The position numbers and the translations under genes are program-made. Of a stretch of 14,933 nucleotides of DNA, positions 5,332-12,460 are shown one piece after another (position 1 is the first letter of the stretch; every line of letters begins with the position of its first letter). The DNA lies in NCBI GenBank assembly GCA_027031875.1, contig JALVPH010000023.1, positions 2,215 through 17,147 of the forward strand, read 5' to 3'. This DNA comes from Candidatus Parcubacteria bacterium. Lineage in GTDB: Bacteria > Patescibacteriota > Minisyncoccia > Phycocordibacterales > UBA1006. Under the pieces are notes generated by a model. That model was given only the letters and a program-made list of their open reading frames with translations. It was not told the origin of the DNA and did not search any database.

Positions 5332-6330
5332 ATGGCAACACACATATCATTTTCGGAAAAAGTAAAAGAAATGCTTAAAAAAGATCCAAGAGGAGAAAGA
5401 TTTAAGAAAGCGCTCTTCCGCCTTTTTGGAGCAGATAGTGAAGGACTTACACTCCTCACGCGGTGGAAACAAAAAGAGATATCCGATCGGTATAAAAAGT
5501 TTGATGCCATCTATACAGAAATGTTCCCTGGAAGAAGGAGAATTCGAATTGATTCTAAAACGGAAAAAAGTAGGAAGAGACCGACAGATTTCCTCGTAAG
5601 GATTGAAGTGTACAATGTTCCAAAAGAGGGTGAAGAGTTATATAACATAAGAAAATATTTACAAAAAGACGTAGAAGAATATGCTCAACTCCTGTTGGAG
5701 CTCGACGAATTTAAAAAGAGAGACCCATCAATGGCAAAATACTTTTCGCTCAGAAAAATGAGAGAACTCAAAGAACGTTGCGAAGAAACATACCGGGCAG
5801 AACCAAATGAAGAAGAGCTACGAAAACATATTCCTGAAGGAATACTCGCTAAATGCAAAGAAGTTGAAACAATTTTCGAGATTTTCGAGAGAATAGAAGC
5901 GATTGAAGGAGAATATCATCCAGATACAGAGAGGCCAGAAATAGTGATGGCGGCACAGAGGGTATACAGAGATAAAAAATTACGAAAAAACGCGGAAATG
6001 TATCTTGAGCTAAAAAAGAGAGCACAGAAATATAAGCGTAACAATGAGTATATGAAGGAAGAGGTATACCCTCTTCACAAGCTCAAAGAAGTGGTAAAGG
6101 AATGTAGTGAAGGAAAATTAAGGAAAGATGATCTTGAAGATAAGGATAGAGGAACACTTCTTGAAATATTCGCAGAAGATTGTGAAAAAGCGGAGAGAGC
6201 CCTTGAAATAAGAGAAAAACTCAAGATATTTGATGCGTACCCAAGTATAAAAGAGATGGCAAAGAGAATACGATCGGAACAGAGGAGAGAAGATAGAGAA
6301 AAAAGAGGAGGTGAGGGAAAGATACGGTAA
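5332..6330 (+). CDS. Charged helical hypothetical protein with two related repeats
   Basis: I do not recognise this 332-residue protein. It has no signal peptide or membrane segment and is very rich in Lys, Glu and Arg, with long predicted helices. Residues about 118-210 and 224-314 look like two diverged copies of one unit. YFSLRKMRELKERCEE matches VYPLHKLKEVVKECSE; a helix ending in IFERIEAIEGEYHP matches one ending in REKLKIFDAYPS; both end in a helix like MAAQRV or EMAKRI. The N-terminal 110 residues are different, with a basic patch GRRRIRIDSKTEKSRKR (67-83) that could bind nucleic acid. It is flanked by its own promoter and a terminator shared with the convergent helicase gene. The function is unknown; a structural or RNA-associated role is only a guess. 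Confidence 0.8.
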   Translation: MATHISFSEKVKEMLKKDPRGERFKKALFRLFGADSEGLTLLTRWKQKEISDRYKKFDAIYTEMFPGRRRIRIDSKTEKSRKRPTDFLVRIEVYNVPKEGEELYNIRKYLQKDVEEYAQLLLELDEFKKRDPSMAKYFSLRKMRELKERCEETYRAEPNEEELRKHIPEGILAKCKEVETIFEIFERIEAIEGEYHPDTERPEIVMAAQRVYRDKKLRKNAEMYLELKKRAQKYKRNNEYMKEEVYPLHKLKEVVKECSEGKLRKDDLEDKDRGTLLEIFAEDCEKAERALEIREKLKIFDAYPSIKEMAKRIRSEQRREDREKRGGEGKIR

Positions 6331-6339
6331 GACAAAAAC

Positions 6340-6360
6340 CCAGCGTAAGCTGGATTTTTT
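6340..6360. terminator. Bidirectional terminator between convergent genes
   Basis: CCAGC/GCTGG (6340-6344/6349-6353) with a GTAA loop. T-runs lie on both sides: ATTTTTT on plus, GTTTTTG on minus. It serves the gene ending at 6330 (plus) and the helicase ending at 6370 (minus). Confidence 0.85.
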
Positions 6361-6369
6361 ATGAGGAGA

Positions 6370-7830
6370 CTACTTCCTGAAAATTTTTCGAGGAACGATA
6401 CGGGAACTCCCAATCTTCGTGAGTTTTGGCTTCGGGATAGAATCGTGATGTCTCCCTCGTCGTCCTCTCTGCGGTCGAGCTTGTGCTGAAGAACCTTCCT
6501 CCTCATACGACTGCGAAAGTTTCTTCATTTCCTCAAAAGTTTTTCCAATAGCCCCTTCTTCCTCAAATGAGCGAAGCGTCTTTTCTAAGAGGCGAAGGAG
6601 GAGTTCCTCTCTTGTGAAGCGAGGATGCTTCGAGAGGAAGGTGTCGAGAAAATGACGCGTTTCTCGCGTAGGTTTTTCCGTATTGAGAACCTCCCTCAAC
6701 TGGTGAACCTTTTCCTTTCCTGAAATGCGCCTTCGAGGAATTCGTTCAAAACGAAGCTGGGAACCAGTGAGTTCTTGAATTCGTTGTAACTCAACAAACT
6801 CATGAGGGGTAACGAGTGTCATCGCAACACCCTTATTCTGAGCACGACCTGTTCTTCCAATTCTATGCACGTAAGACTCCGGATCGAATGGAATGTGGTA
6901 GTTGATAACGCGCTCAACACCTCTCACATCAATCCCTCTCGCAGCAACATCTGTTGCAACGAGAATACGCGCACCTCCTCTCCGAAAATGTTTCATAATC
7001 TGGGTACGTTCATACTGATCCATATCCCCGTGGAGCGCGACAACCGAAAATCCTTGCCCGGAGAGCACATCTGCAACTCGCTCTGTTTCCTTCTTTGTCC
7101 GACAGAAGACAATAGATTTTCCTGATGAGGATGTTTCAAGGAGGCGAATGAGGGCACGATCTCGCTCGTGTTCTTCCACGAGATAGTAGAACTGCTTTAC
7201 TTGCTTCGTAGTGAGGCTCTCCCGTTCTGTTCGAATGTAGAGAGGGTCCTCCATCAGCGTATGTGCGAGTTCTCTCACCACCTCTGGAATTGTCGCAGAG
7301 AACATAAGCGTCTGCTCCCTCTTTTCAAGAAAACGAAAGATGTTGCGAATGTCCTCGATGAAGCCCATACTCAACATCTCATCCGCTTCGTCGAGTACCA
7401 CGAAACGTGGTTGAATGTGAATCTTCTCTCCTGTGAGGAGATCAAGGAGCCGTCCGGGTGTTGCAACAATTACCTGTGCAGACTTCGTCCGTTCTATTTG
7501 AGAGCGATAGGAAACTCCTCCATAGATGGTAGCGCTCCGTATTCCAAGATGACGTCCAAATTTATAGAACTCATCAGACACTTGAGTTGCGAGCTCTCGA
7601 GTGGGGACGATTACAAGCGTTTCTACTGCTTTGTCACCAGACATTTTTTCTAAGAGTGGAAGTGCAAATGCAGCAGTCTTCCCCGTTCCCGTATGTGCCT
7701 GCCCTACAACGTTCCTTCCCTCAAGGATGGGAGGAATCGCTTTCGCTTGAATAGGGGAAGGCACCTGGAAACCAGCTCTCTTAATTGCGAACGAGAGTTT
7801 TGGTTTAAATTGAAAATGTTGAAATGTCAT
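6370..7830 (-). CDS. DEAD-box ATP-dependent RNA helicase
   Basis: Unwinds or remodels RNA duplexes using ATP, in the cytoplasm, for example in ribosome assembly or mRNA turnover. The 486-residue protein has every helicase motif: Q motif (Gln28 in PSPIQAKAI), Walker A AHTGTGKT (45-52), PTRELATQ (76-83), TPGR (124-127), DEAD (147-150), SAT (178-180), VFCRTKKETE (241-250), VATDVAARGID (291-301) and HRIGRTGR (322-329). The C-terminal 120 residues are helical and end in a basic tail (RPQRGRRGRHH and beyond). No DbpA-type RNA-recognition fold is evident, so it is closest in outline to RhlE/DeaD-like enzymes; I do not assign a symbol. The ATG at 7830 fits the family N-terminus (MTFQHFQF), and in-frame upstream starts would add unrelated residues. 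Upstream, TTGCTG and GATAAC with a 17-bp spacer is only a weak promoter. No Shine-Dalgarno sequence is visible. Confidence 0.96.
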   Translation of the reverse strand: MTFQHFQFKPKLSFAIKRAGFQVPSPIQAKAIPPILEGRNVVGQAHTGTGKTAAFALPLLEKMSGDKAVETLVIVPTRELATQVSDEFYKFGRHLGIRSATIYGGVSYRSQIERTKSAQVIVATPGRLLDLLTGEKIHIQPRFVVLDEADEMLSMGFIEDIRNIFRFLEKREQTLMFSATIPEVVRELAHTLMEDPLYIRTERESLTTKQVKQFYYLVEEHERDRALIRLLETSSSGKSIVFCRTKKETERVADVLSGQGFSVVALHGDMDQYERTQIMKHFRRGGARILVATDVAARGIDVRGVERVINYHIPFDPESYVHRIGRTGRAQNKGVAMTLVTPHEFVELQRIQELTGSQLRFERIPRRRISGKEKVHQLREVLNTEKPTRETRHFLDTFLSKHPRFTREELLLRLLEKTLRSFEEEGAIGKTFEEMKKLSQSYEEEGSSAQARPQRGRRGRHHDSIPKPKLTKIGSSRIVPRKIFRK

Positions 7831-7899
7831 ACAATCCGTATTTCGTGTTATCGTAAGATGAATAAAAAACAGCAACTATTCTTTTGTCGAATGGAGCGG

Positions 7900-7923
7900 T
7901 AGTAGAGAAACGTGTCTCTACTA
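7900..7923. other. 9-bp perfect hairpin in the helicase/16S spacer
   Basis: TAGTAGAGA (7900-7908) pairs with TCTCTACTA (7915-7923) around a 6-nt loop. It has no T-run on either strand. It sits between the 16S terminator and the helicase start, which are both on the minus strand, and has no clear role. Confidence 0.5.
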
Positions 7924-7993
7924 GAATTCTAATATTTGACTCCAAAGGAAAAGCCAAATACGTATTCTACTATAATGAAAAATAGAAAATACA

Positions 7994-8027
7994 AAAGAGA
8001 AAAAGAACCCGTAAGGGTTCTTTTTCT
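7994..8027 (-). terminator. Intrinsic terminator of the 16S rRNA unit
   Basis: Arms 7994-8010 and 8015-8031 form a 17-bp stem around a 4-nt loop. The minus-strand transcript reads GGGTTCTTTTTCTCTTTT at the 3' arm. It lies immediately after the outer end of the 16S processing stalk (8032), so no 23S or 5S gene is co-transcribed. Confidence 0.85.
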
Positions 8028-8031
8028 CTTT

Positions 8032-8090
8032 CTGTACCAAGTAAAGAAATCCAGCACTCCAAGGAACGAACACTCCTGTTTCGTTCCGCA
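8032..8090 (-). other. 3' arm of the 16S rRNA processing stalk
   Basis: Pairs with 9769-9840 on the other side of the 16S gene. In the minus transcript, matching blocks of 15, 11, 16 and 7 bp, separated by small internal loops, form a long near-continuous helix. Such stalks are normally cut by RNase III to release pre-16S. Confidence 0.85.
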
Positions 8091-8279
8091 GGGCCTCATG
8101 AGGAATTCAATTGCTATTCCCCATGCAGGTCTTTGGTCTTCGTAACGTGAGGAAGACGCACGAGCACACATTTGAGGTTGTAGTGCTATCACCCTATCTC
8201 GCATCGACGAGATAATCGACCAATTCCTACTCGAGTTTACAGACGATACAACGTATCCTGCTCTTCTCGGTAGTTAACT
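8091..8279 (-). other. 189-nt structured spacer after the 16S 3' end
   Basis: The transcript between the GGATCA of 16S and the processing stalk folds into a series of hairpins. In transcript order these are GATAC/GTATC, TATCTCG/CGAGATA (around 8203-8222), GTCTTC/GAAGAC, and CATGGGGAAT/ATTCCTCATG (a 10-bp stem with one wobble). In addition, ATCAATTC at the 16S end can pair with GAATTGGT near 8219-8226. No group I intron core, tRNA or reading frame is recognisable. Such a long 3' spacer before the stalk is unusual for a 16S precursor. Confidence 0.6.
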
Positions 8280-9752
8280 CCTTGAATTGATCCACGACCA
8301 GCTTCCGCTAGCCGTGCCTTGTTACGACTTAGTCCCTGTCACCGAGTTCACCTTAGGCCACGCGATGCGCAGACTTCGGGTGCCCCCGGCTCCCTTGACT
8401 TGACGGGCGGTGAGTACAAGACTTGAGAACGTATTCACCGCGGTATAGCTGACCCGCGATTACTAGCGATTCCGACTTCATGGGGTCGAGTTGCAGCCCC
8501 CAATCCGAACTGAGGAATGGTTTGAAGGATTGGCTCAGGGTTACCCCGTCGCGACCCGTTGTCCATCCCATTGTATCACGTGTGTAGCCCAAGGCATCAA
8601 GGGTCATGCTGACCTGGCGTCATCCTCTCCTTCCTCCCCATTACAGGGCAGTCTCGTATGACACTTGAAACATACGATGAGGGTTTCGTTCGTTACCCCA
8701 CTTAAGGGAACAATTCAAACCACGAACTGACGACGGCCATGCAACACCTGCCTGAGCACAATATCCGCCATGTGTTTCCACTGCGCGGCCTGACTCAGGT
8801 GTCTAGCCTTGGTAAGGTTCTTCGTTTATCATCGAATTAAACCACATGATCCACCGCTTGTGCAAGTCCCCGTCTATTCCTTTGAGTTTTAAGCTTGCGC
8901 TCGTACTCCCCAGGCGCTTGACTTAACGCGTTAGCTACGCCTCTGAGAGGGTCGATACTCCCAAAAGCTAGTCAAGATCGTTTAGGCCCTGGACTACTGG
9001 GGTATCTAATCCCATTCGCTACCCAGGGTTTCGTCCCTCAGTGTCAGGAGTGCGCCAGCTAGCTGCCTTCGCTTTTGGTGTTCCCCACGATATCAACGGA
9101 TTTCACCCCTACACCGTGAGTTCCGCTAGCCTCTCGCATCCTCAAGTTATACCGTTTCGGTCGCCTTCCCCGAGTTGAGCTCGGATCTTTAACGACCGAC
9201 TAGCATAACCACCTACGGACCCTTTACGCCCAGTGATTCCGGATAACGCTTGGGGTACTCGTATTACCGCTCCTGCTGGCACGAGTTTAGGAACCCCTTA
9301 TTCATACGCTAATGTCAATAAACTTCTTCACGTATAAAAGGTGTTTACACCCCGAAGGGCTTCATCCACCACGCGGCGTCGCTCCGTCACACTTTCGTGC
9401 ATTGCGGAAGATTCTCGACTGCAGCCTCCCGTAGGAGTTTGGGCCGTGTCTCAGTCCCAATGGTGGGGGTCAGGCTCTCACCTCCCCTACGCGTCGTTGC
9501 CTTGGTAGGCCATTACCCTACCAACTAGCTGATACGAAGCAGGCCATTCCATGAGCGATAAATCTTTCCTCCGTAGAGATATCATGTATTAGCTACGATT
9601 TCTCGCAGTTATTCATGACTCATGGGTATGTTCCTACCTGTTACTACCCCGTTTGCCACTCTCCTTATACAAAAGTACAAGGATCGTTCGACTTGCATGC
9701 CTTATCCACGCCGCCAGCGTTCATCCTGAGCTAGGATCAAACTCTACTGAAA
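8280..9752 (-). rRNA. rrs: 16S ribosomal RNA lacking a canonical anti-Shine-Dalgarno tail
   Basis: Conserved blocks are recognisable in minus orientation: AGAGTTTGATCCTAGCTCAG (from 9745), ACTCCTACGGGAGGC, GTGCCAGCAGGAGCGGTAA, ATTAGATACCCCAGTAGTCC, AAACTCAAAGGAATAGACGG, CACCGCCCGTCAAGTCAAGG and AAGTCGTAACAAGG. The length, about 1.47 kb, is on the short side, with no internal intron. The bases CC usual in the 515 region are GA here, with a compensating change at 505-507. AATAGACGG near position 920 and the altered 515 site fit CPR bacteria. Helix 45 is intact (ACGGCTAGC, GGAA loop, GCTGGTCGT). After GGATCA (ending at 8288) the expected CCTCCTT is replaced by ATTCAAGG. The 3' boundary is set by analogy with E. 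coli length. The gene is a stand-alone unit with its own promoter, processing stalk and terminator. Confidence 0.97.
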
Positions 9753-9768
9753 AACAGAGTTTTGTTCC

Positions 9769-9840
9769 TGCGGAACGAAACAGTAATGTTCGTTCCTGTA
9801 CTCTTGAAATATCTGGATTTCTTTACTTTTCAAGGTACAG
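9769..9840 (-). other. 5' arm of the 16S rRNA processing stalk
   Basis: The minus transcript begins CTGTACC and continues through AAGTAAAGAAATCCAG and AGGAACGAACA to CTGTTTCGTTCCGCA. Each block is complementary to 8032-8090. It ends about 17 nt before the mature 5' end of 16S. Confidence 0.85.
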
Positions 9841-9848
9841 CATCAGGG

Positions 9849-9876
9849 ATTATACATAGAAGCGTTTTCTTGGCAA
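9849..9876 (-). promoter_or_regulatory. 16S rRNA promoter
   Basis: On the minus strand, -35 TTGCCA (9876-9871), a 16-bp spacer and a perfect -10 TATAAT (9854-9849) place the start near 9842, at the base of the processing stalk. This is the best sigma70-type promoter in the window, as expected for rRNA. Confidence 0.85.
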
Positions 9877-9925
9877 GCTTTTTCCAGAAGAAAAAAGAGA
9901 ACGATACTTCGTAATAAACAGGAAC

Positions 9926-9945
9926 TGTGGATAACAAGTGGATAA
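9926..9945 (-). promoter_or_regulatory. Two tandem DnaA-box-like 9-mers
   Basis: On the minus strand, TTATCCACA (9934-9926, an exact consensus match) and TTATCCACT (9945-9937, one mismatch) lie in the same orientation 11 bp apart, about one helical turn. They sit between the divergent 16S promoter and the promoter of the gene at 9988. They could be a DnaA regulatory site. No dnaA, dnaN or AT-rich unwinding region is visible to argue for an origin. Confidence 0.5.
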
Positions 9946-9975
9946 CACTCGCTTGTATTCTCAATACGAAAAAGG

Positions 9976-9987
9976 TATACTTACAGT
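9976..9987 (+). promoter_or_regulatory. -10 element directly before the gene at 9988
   Basis: TATACT (9976-9981) ends 6 nt before the ATG, with TTGTAT at 9953-9958 (17-bp spacer) as a weak -35. The message should start at the ATG. Confidence 0.65.
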
Positions 9988-10461
9988 ATGTTACACGAAA
10001 CAACAATTCTCTATCGATGGAAGGAAAATGAGTTTGAAGGAAGTCCGCGTACGAAACGATGGTACGTGTGGTTCGCGATCGTATTTGCACTCATCATCAT
10101 TGTCGCACTTCTCTTCAAAAACTACCTCCTCGCCGTTCTTATCTTCATCGCAGGATTCATTATTTGGTTCTCCGACAATAAGGATTACAAGCAATTCGTA
10201 GAAATAAGTAAGCGAGGAATCCGCATCGACGACGAGTACATTCCTTACGAAAAGATTCGTTCATTCTGGATTACGAAAAATGAAATAGGAAAACCTATTC
10301 TCATTCTCAAAGTTGAGAGAGGTCTCCACCCGATTGAAACCATCGCAATTGGAAAGAGTATCGATCTTGAGGAGCTACGAAACGTTCTCATCAACTACAT
10401 TGAGGAAAAAGAGATGGAAGAACCAAGCTCAAACAAAATCGTTCACTACTTTAACCTCTGA
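9988..10461 (+). CDS. Two-helix membrane protein with PH-like cytoplasmic domain
   Basis: The 157-residue protein has two adjacent transmembrane helices (about 26-43 and 46-62) joined by a very short turn. A soluble C-terminal domain follows, with strand-rich segments such as FVEISKRGIRIDDEYIPYEKIRSFWI and LILKVERG and a final helix (LEELRNVLINYIEEKE). The pattern of a helical hairpin followed by 'I...GI.I....IPY..I..' resembles bacterial PH (bPH/DUF304-like) proteins and parallels the gene at 13858-14280. The family assignment is tentative and the function unknown; membrane-linked scaffolding is a guess. It is transcribed divergently from the 16S unit, with tandem DnaA-box-like sites between them. 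It ends in its own terminator, separating it from mutY. Confidence 0.8.
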   Translation: MLHETTILYRWKENEFEGSPRTKRWYVWFAIVFALIIIVALLFKNYLLAVLIFIAGFIIWFSDNKDYKQFVEISKRGIRIDDEYIPYEKIRSFWITKNEIGKPILILKVERGLHPIETIAIGKSIDLEELRNVLINYIEEKEMEEPSSNKIVHYFNL

Positions 10462-10474
10462 AAAGAGGTTTTTT
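10453..10474 (+). terminator. Intrinsic terminator after the membrane PH-like gene
   Basis: AACCTCT/AGAGGTT (10453-10459/10464-10470) with a GAAA loop, followed by TTTT. It overlaps the stop codon at 10459-10461. Confidence 0.85.
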
Positions 10475-10486
10475 GATATCGCAAAT

Positions 10487-11308
10487 ATGAAAAAAGAGGA
10501 AGCATTCAAAAGAGAGGTGATGGAATACTACGATTCCAACGGGAGACACTCTCTCCCGTGGAGAAAACGAATAACACCCTATCGAGTTCTCGTCTCAGAG
10601 GTGATGCTTCAGCAAACACAAGTAGAACGCGTTATCCCCTACTTCAATAGATGGATGAAACATTACCCTTCAATGAAAAAACTCTCAGAAGCTTCACAAG
10701 GTGATATTCTTAAACTATGGTCTGGACTTGGCTACAACAGAAGAGCACTCGCACTCCATAAGATTGCACAAACACTCGCGCATAAGAAATTCCCACAAGA
10801 GAGTGAAGAATTATTGAAACTTCCAGGGATAGGACCTTACACTGCCGGAGCAATACGAAACTTCGCATTTAATCAATGGACACCGTTTATTGATACGAAC
10901 ATACGAAGAGTGTTCCTCTTCCACTTTTTTAACGGCAAGGAGAATGTGAAAGATGAAGAGATTCTCGAAAAGATGAAGGAAATTGGATATACTCACTCCC
11001 CACGAGAATGGGGATATGCATTGATGGATTATGGTGCGTTCCTTAAAACACAACAAAAAGAAAATCCTAACAGGAAATCTTCACACTATAGGAAACAGAA
11101 ACCCTTTCTCTATTCACAACGCTACTGGAGGTCTCGCATCCTCAAAACGCTCCTTGAAAAAGAGCAGGTGAAAAAAGAGAAGCTCATTTCTCTTATCACG
11201 AGCGAAAGAAACGCACCAAAAAAGAATGAAATAGAGAACATTCTCTCACAGATGGAGAGGGAGGGTTTTCTTTTGGAAAAGAATGGAGACATTTTACTTA
11301 ATACGTGA
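10487..11308 (+). CDS. mutY: MutY-like A/G-specific adenine glycosylase without Fe-S cluster
   Basis: Removes adenine mispaired with 8-oxoguanine or G in base-excision repair. The 273-residue protein has LPWRKRITPYRVLVSEVMLQ (23-42) with catalytic Glu38, WSGLGYNRRALALHKIA (78-94), the helix-hairpin-helix LPGIGPYTAG (112-121) and catalytic Asp136 in PFIDTNIRRV. In the canonical enzyme MDLGA is followed by four cysteines that bind a 4Fe-4S cluster. Here MDYGAFLKT continues into Lys/Asn/Arg-rich sequence and the whole protein contains no cysteine. The C-terminal NUDIX-like 8-oxoG recognition domain is also absent, replaced by about 55 residues that look like a small winged helix. Clusterless MutY proteins are known in some bacteria. 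I chose the ATG at 10487 because upstream in-frame residues overlap the previous gene and terminator. Its promoter is unclear (possibly TGATATCGC). Confidence 0.9.
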   Translation: MKKEEAFKREVMEYYDSNGRHSLPWRKRITPYRVLVSEVMLQQTQVERVIPYFNRWMKHYPSMKKLSEASQGDILKLWSGLGYNRRALALHKIAQTLAHKKFPQESEELLKLPGIGPYTAGAIRNFAFNQWTPFIDTNIRRVFLFHFFNGKENVKDEEILEKMKEIGYTHSPREWGYALMDYGAFLKTQQKENPNRKSSHYRKQKPFLYSQRYWRSRILKTLLEKEQVKKEKLISLITSERNAPKKNEIENILSQMEREGFLLEKNGDILLNT

Positions 11309-11320
11309 TATAATTGTTTT
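11306..11320 (+). promoter_or_regulatory. Extended -10 promoter built from the mutY stop codon
   Basis: TGATATAAT (11306-11314) is a perfect extended -10 whose TGA is the mutY stop codon. It ends 6 nt before the ATG at 11321, so the transcript should begin at the start codon. Confidence 0.7.
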
Positions 11321-12460
11321 ATGGAAAAGCTAGATAATAATCGAATTCCCCACAAGCAAGAACGAGAAAAGAACGTTTCGTTCTTTCTGGAAAGTGAGAA
11401 ACATTTTACAGAATGGAAAGCAAAGATAGATTTCGTCGCACTCTCCCACTACCTCGATACCACTTCTTTTACAATAGAAGATTTCTTGGAGTCGCGACGC
11501 TTTCAAGAATTTATCCTTCTCGAGCTAGGATTAGAGAGTTTAGAGGACAATGATGAAGCAATTAAAAAAGCAAAAGAAGAACTTCTTACACTCTACAAGG
11601 AGAAAGGAGTTCTAGGTTTTTCTACCTACCTATTCGAGGAATTGAGAAAGAGGTACAAGAGAGAAAGAAAGAGCGAAAACCCTGTTTTCGGAAAAATCGA
11701 ATATGAAAATGGGTACATACACTTTAACGAACAGGAAAAGGAAGTAACGCTTCAGGAATCCTTCGCTCAACTCTGTGACTTTCTCATCCAACAGAAAATT
11801 CTCCCCAAAGAGATACGGGCAGAATCGTGGCTTATGGATGTTGATGCTCTCAGAGAGAGGATTCACTTCCATAAAGATGAAAAAGTAGTTCTTCTCTCAA
11901 AACAGACAGAACTTGCAGAAAAGAATAAGAACCCAGATGAACTTATCTTTGGCCCAGCACTCTGGGGACAAATTCTTGATAGTAGAGGAAACTACAAAGA
12001 AAAAGAGTTACACTACCTTATAGAAAACAAGACGCTTCGCTATGGAATAAGAGATGCATACATTCCAATAAAAGAACTTTTTGATCACTATGGGAAAAAA
12101 TATAAGGGAAGAGAAATTACGGTAAGAAGACATACAAGAAAAGAAATAGAGGATTTCTTTCAGAGAGAAAAAATGAACCTCGTAGAGTTATTCAACACAG
12201 GAGACGTAGAAACTTTTCAAAGGAAAAAAGAAAAAACTATCCTTTGGAAAATACTCTCCCAAACAAATGAGGGAAGAGAATTATTCTCTTTTATCGAAAA
12301 GCATATTGGCAAGGAAAATGATTTTTCCAAGATAAGGAAAATGTATATTGATACGTATGGTGCGGACAAGCTGAAGGAACTCGTATCTTCTGTATTAGAA
12401 AAAGAAATTGAGAGGTATAAGAAAGAGCTCTACTCAGAAACAGAAAAGATTATTCTATGA
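11321..12460 (+). CDS. Hypothetical soluble protein, coupled to the phosphodiesterase gene
   Basis: I do not recognise this 379-residue protein. It has no signal peptide or membrane helix, only one cysteine, and many Glu, Lys and Phe residues in predicted helices. A mixed central part includes FGKIEYENGYIHFNEQEKEV, and the stretch ELHYLIENKTLRYGIRDAYI through YKGREITVRRHTRKEI could be a small DNA- or RNA-binding fold. The end is strongly helical (SSVLEKEIERYKKELYSETEK). The stop overlaps the next start (ATGA), so it is probably translated together with the glycerophosphodiester phosphodiesterase. It may work with that enzyme or be there by chance. Its own promoter overlaps the end of mutY. 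Composition matches the neighbours, with no sign of recent transfer. Confidence 0.8.
   Translation: MEKLDNNRIPHKQEREKNVSFFLESEKHFTEWKAKIDFVALSHYLDTTSFTIEDFLESRRFQEFILLELGLESLEDNDEAIKKAKEELLTLYKEKGVLGFSTYLFEELRKRYKRERKSENPVFGKIEYENGYIHFNEQEKEVTLQESFAQLCDFLIQQKILPKEIRAESWLMDVDALRERIHFHKDEKVVLLSKQTELAEKNKNPDELIFGPALWGQILDSRGNYKEKELHYLIENKTLRYGIRDAYIPIKELFDHYGKKYKGREITVRRHTRKEIEDFFQREKMNLVELFNTGDVETFQRKKEKTILWKILSQTNEGRELFSFIEKHIGKENDFSKIRKMYIDTYGADKLKELVSSVLEKEIERYKKELYSETEKIIL

Noticed and set aside
7929..8204. Minus-strand frame in the 16S downstream spacer
   Set aside because: It spans the processing stalk and the terminator, which explain the sequence, and the product matches nothing.
8091..8288. 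Group I intron at the end of 16S
   Set aside because: I found no recognisable P7/P3 core motifs or homing endonuclease frame, and no CCTCCTT exon downstream.
8280..8294. Assembly breakpoint at the 16S 3' end
   Set aside because: The downstream DNA keeps 15-, 11-, 16- and 7-bp blocks complementary to the 16S 5' flank, so the locus is contiguous; read mapping could still test it.
8353..8607. Minus-strand frame inside the 16S gene
   Set aside because: It is rRNA sequence; the translation has no meaning.
9926..9945. Chromosomal replication origin
   Set aside because: Only two boxes, with no dnaA/dnaN nearby and no AT-rich repeats; kept only as a possible regulatory site.
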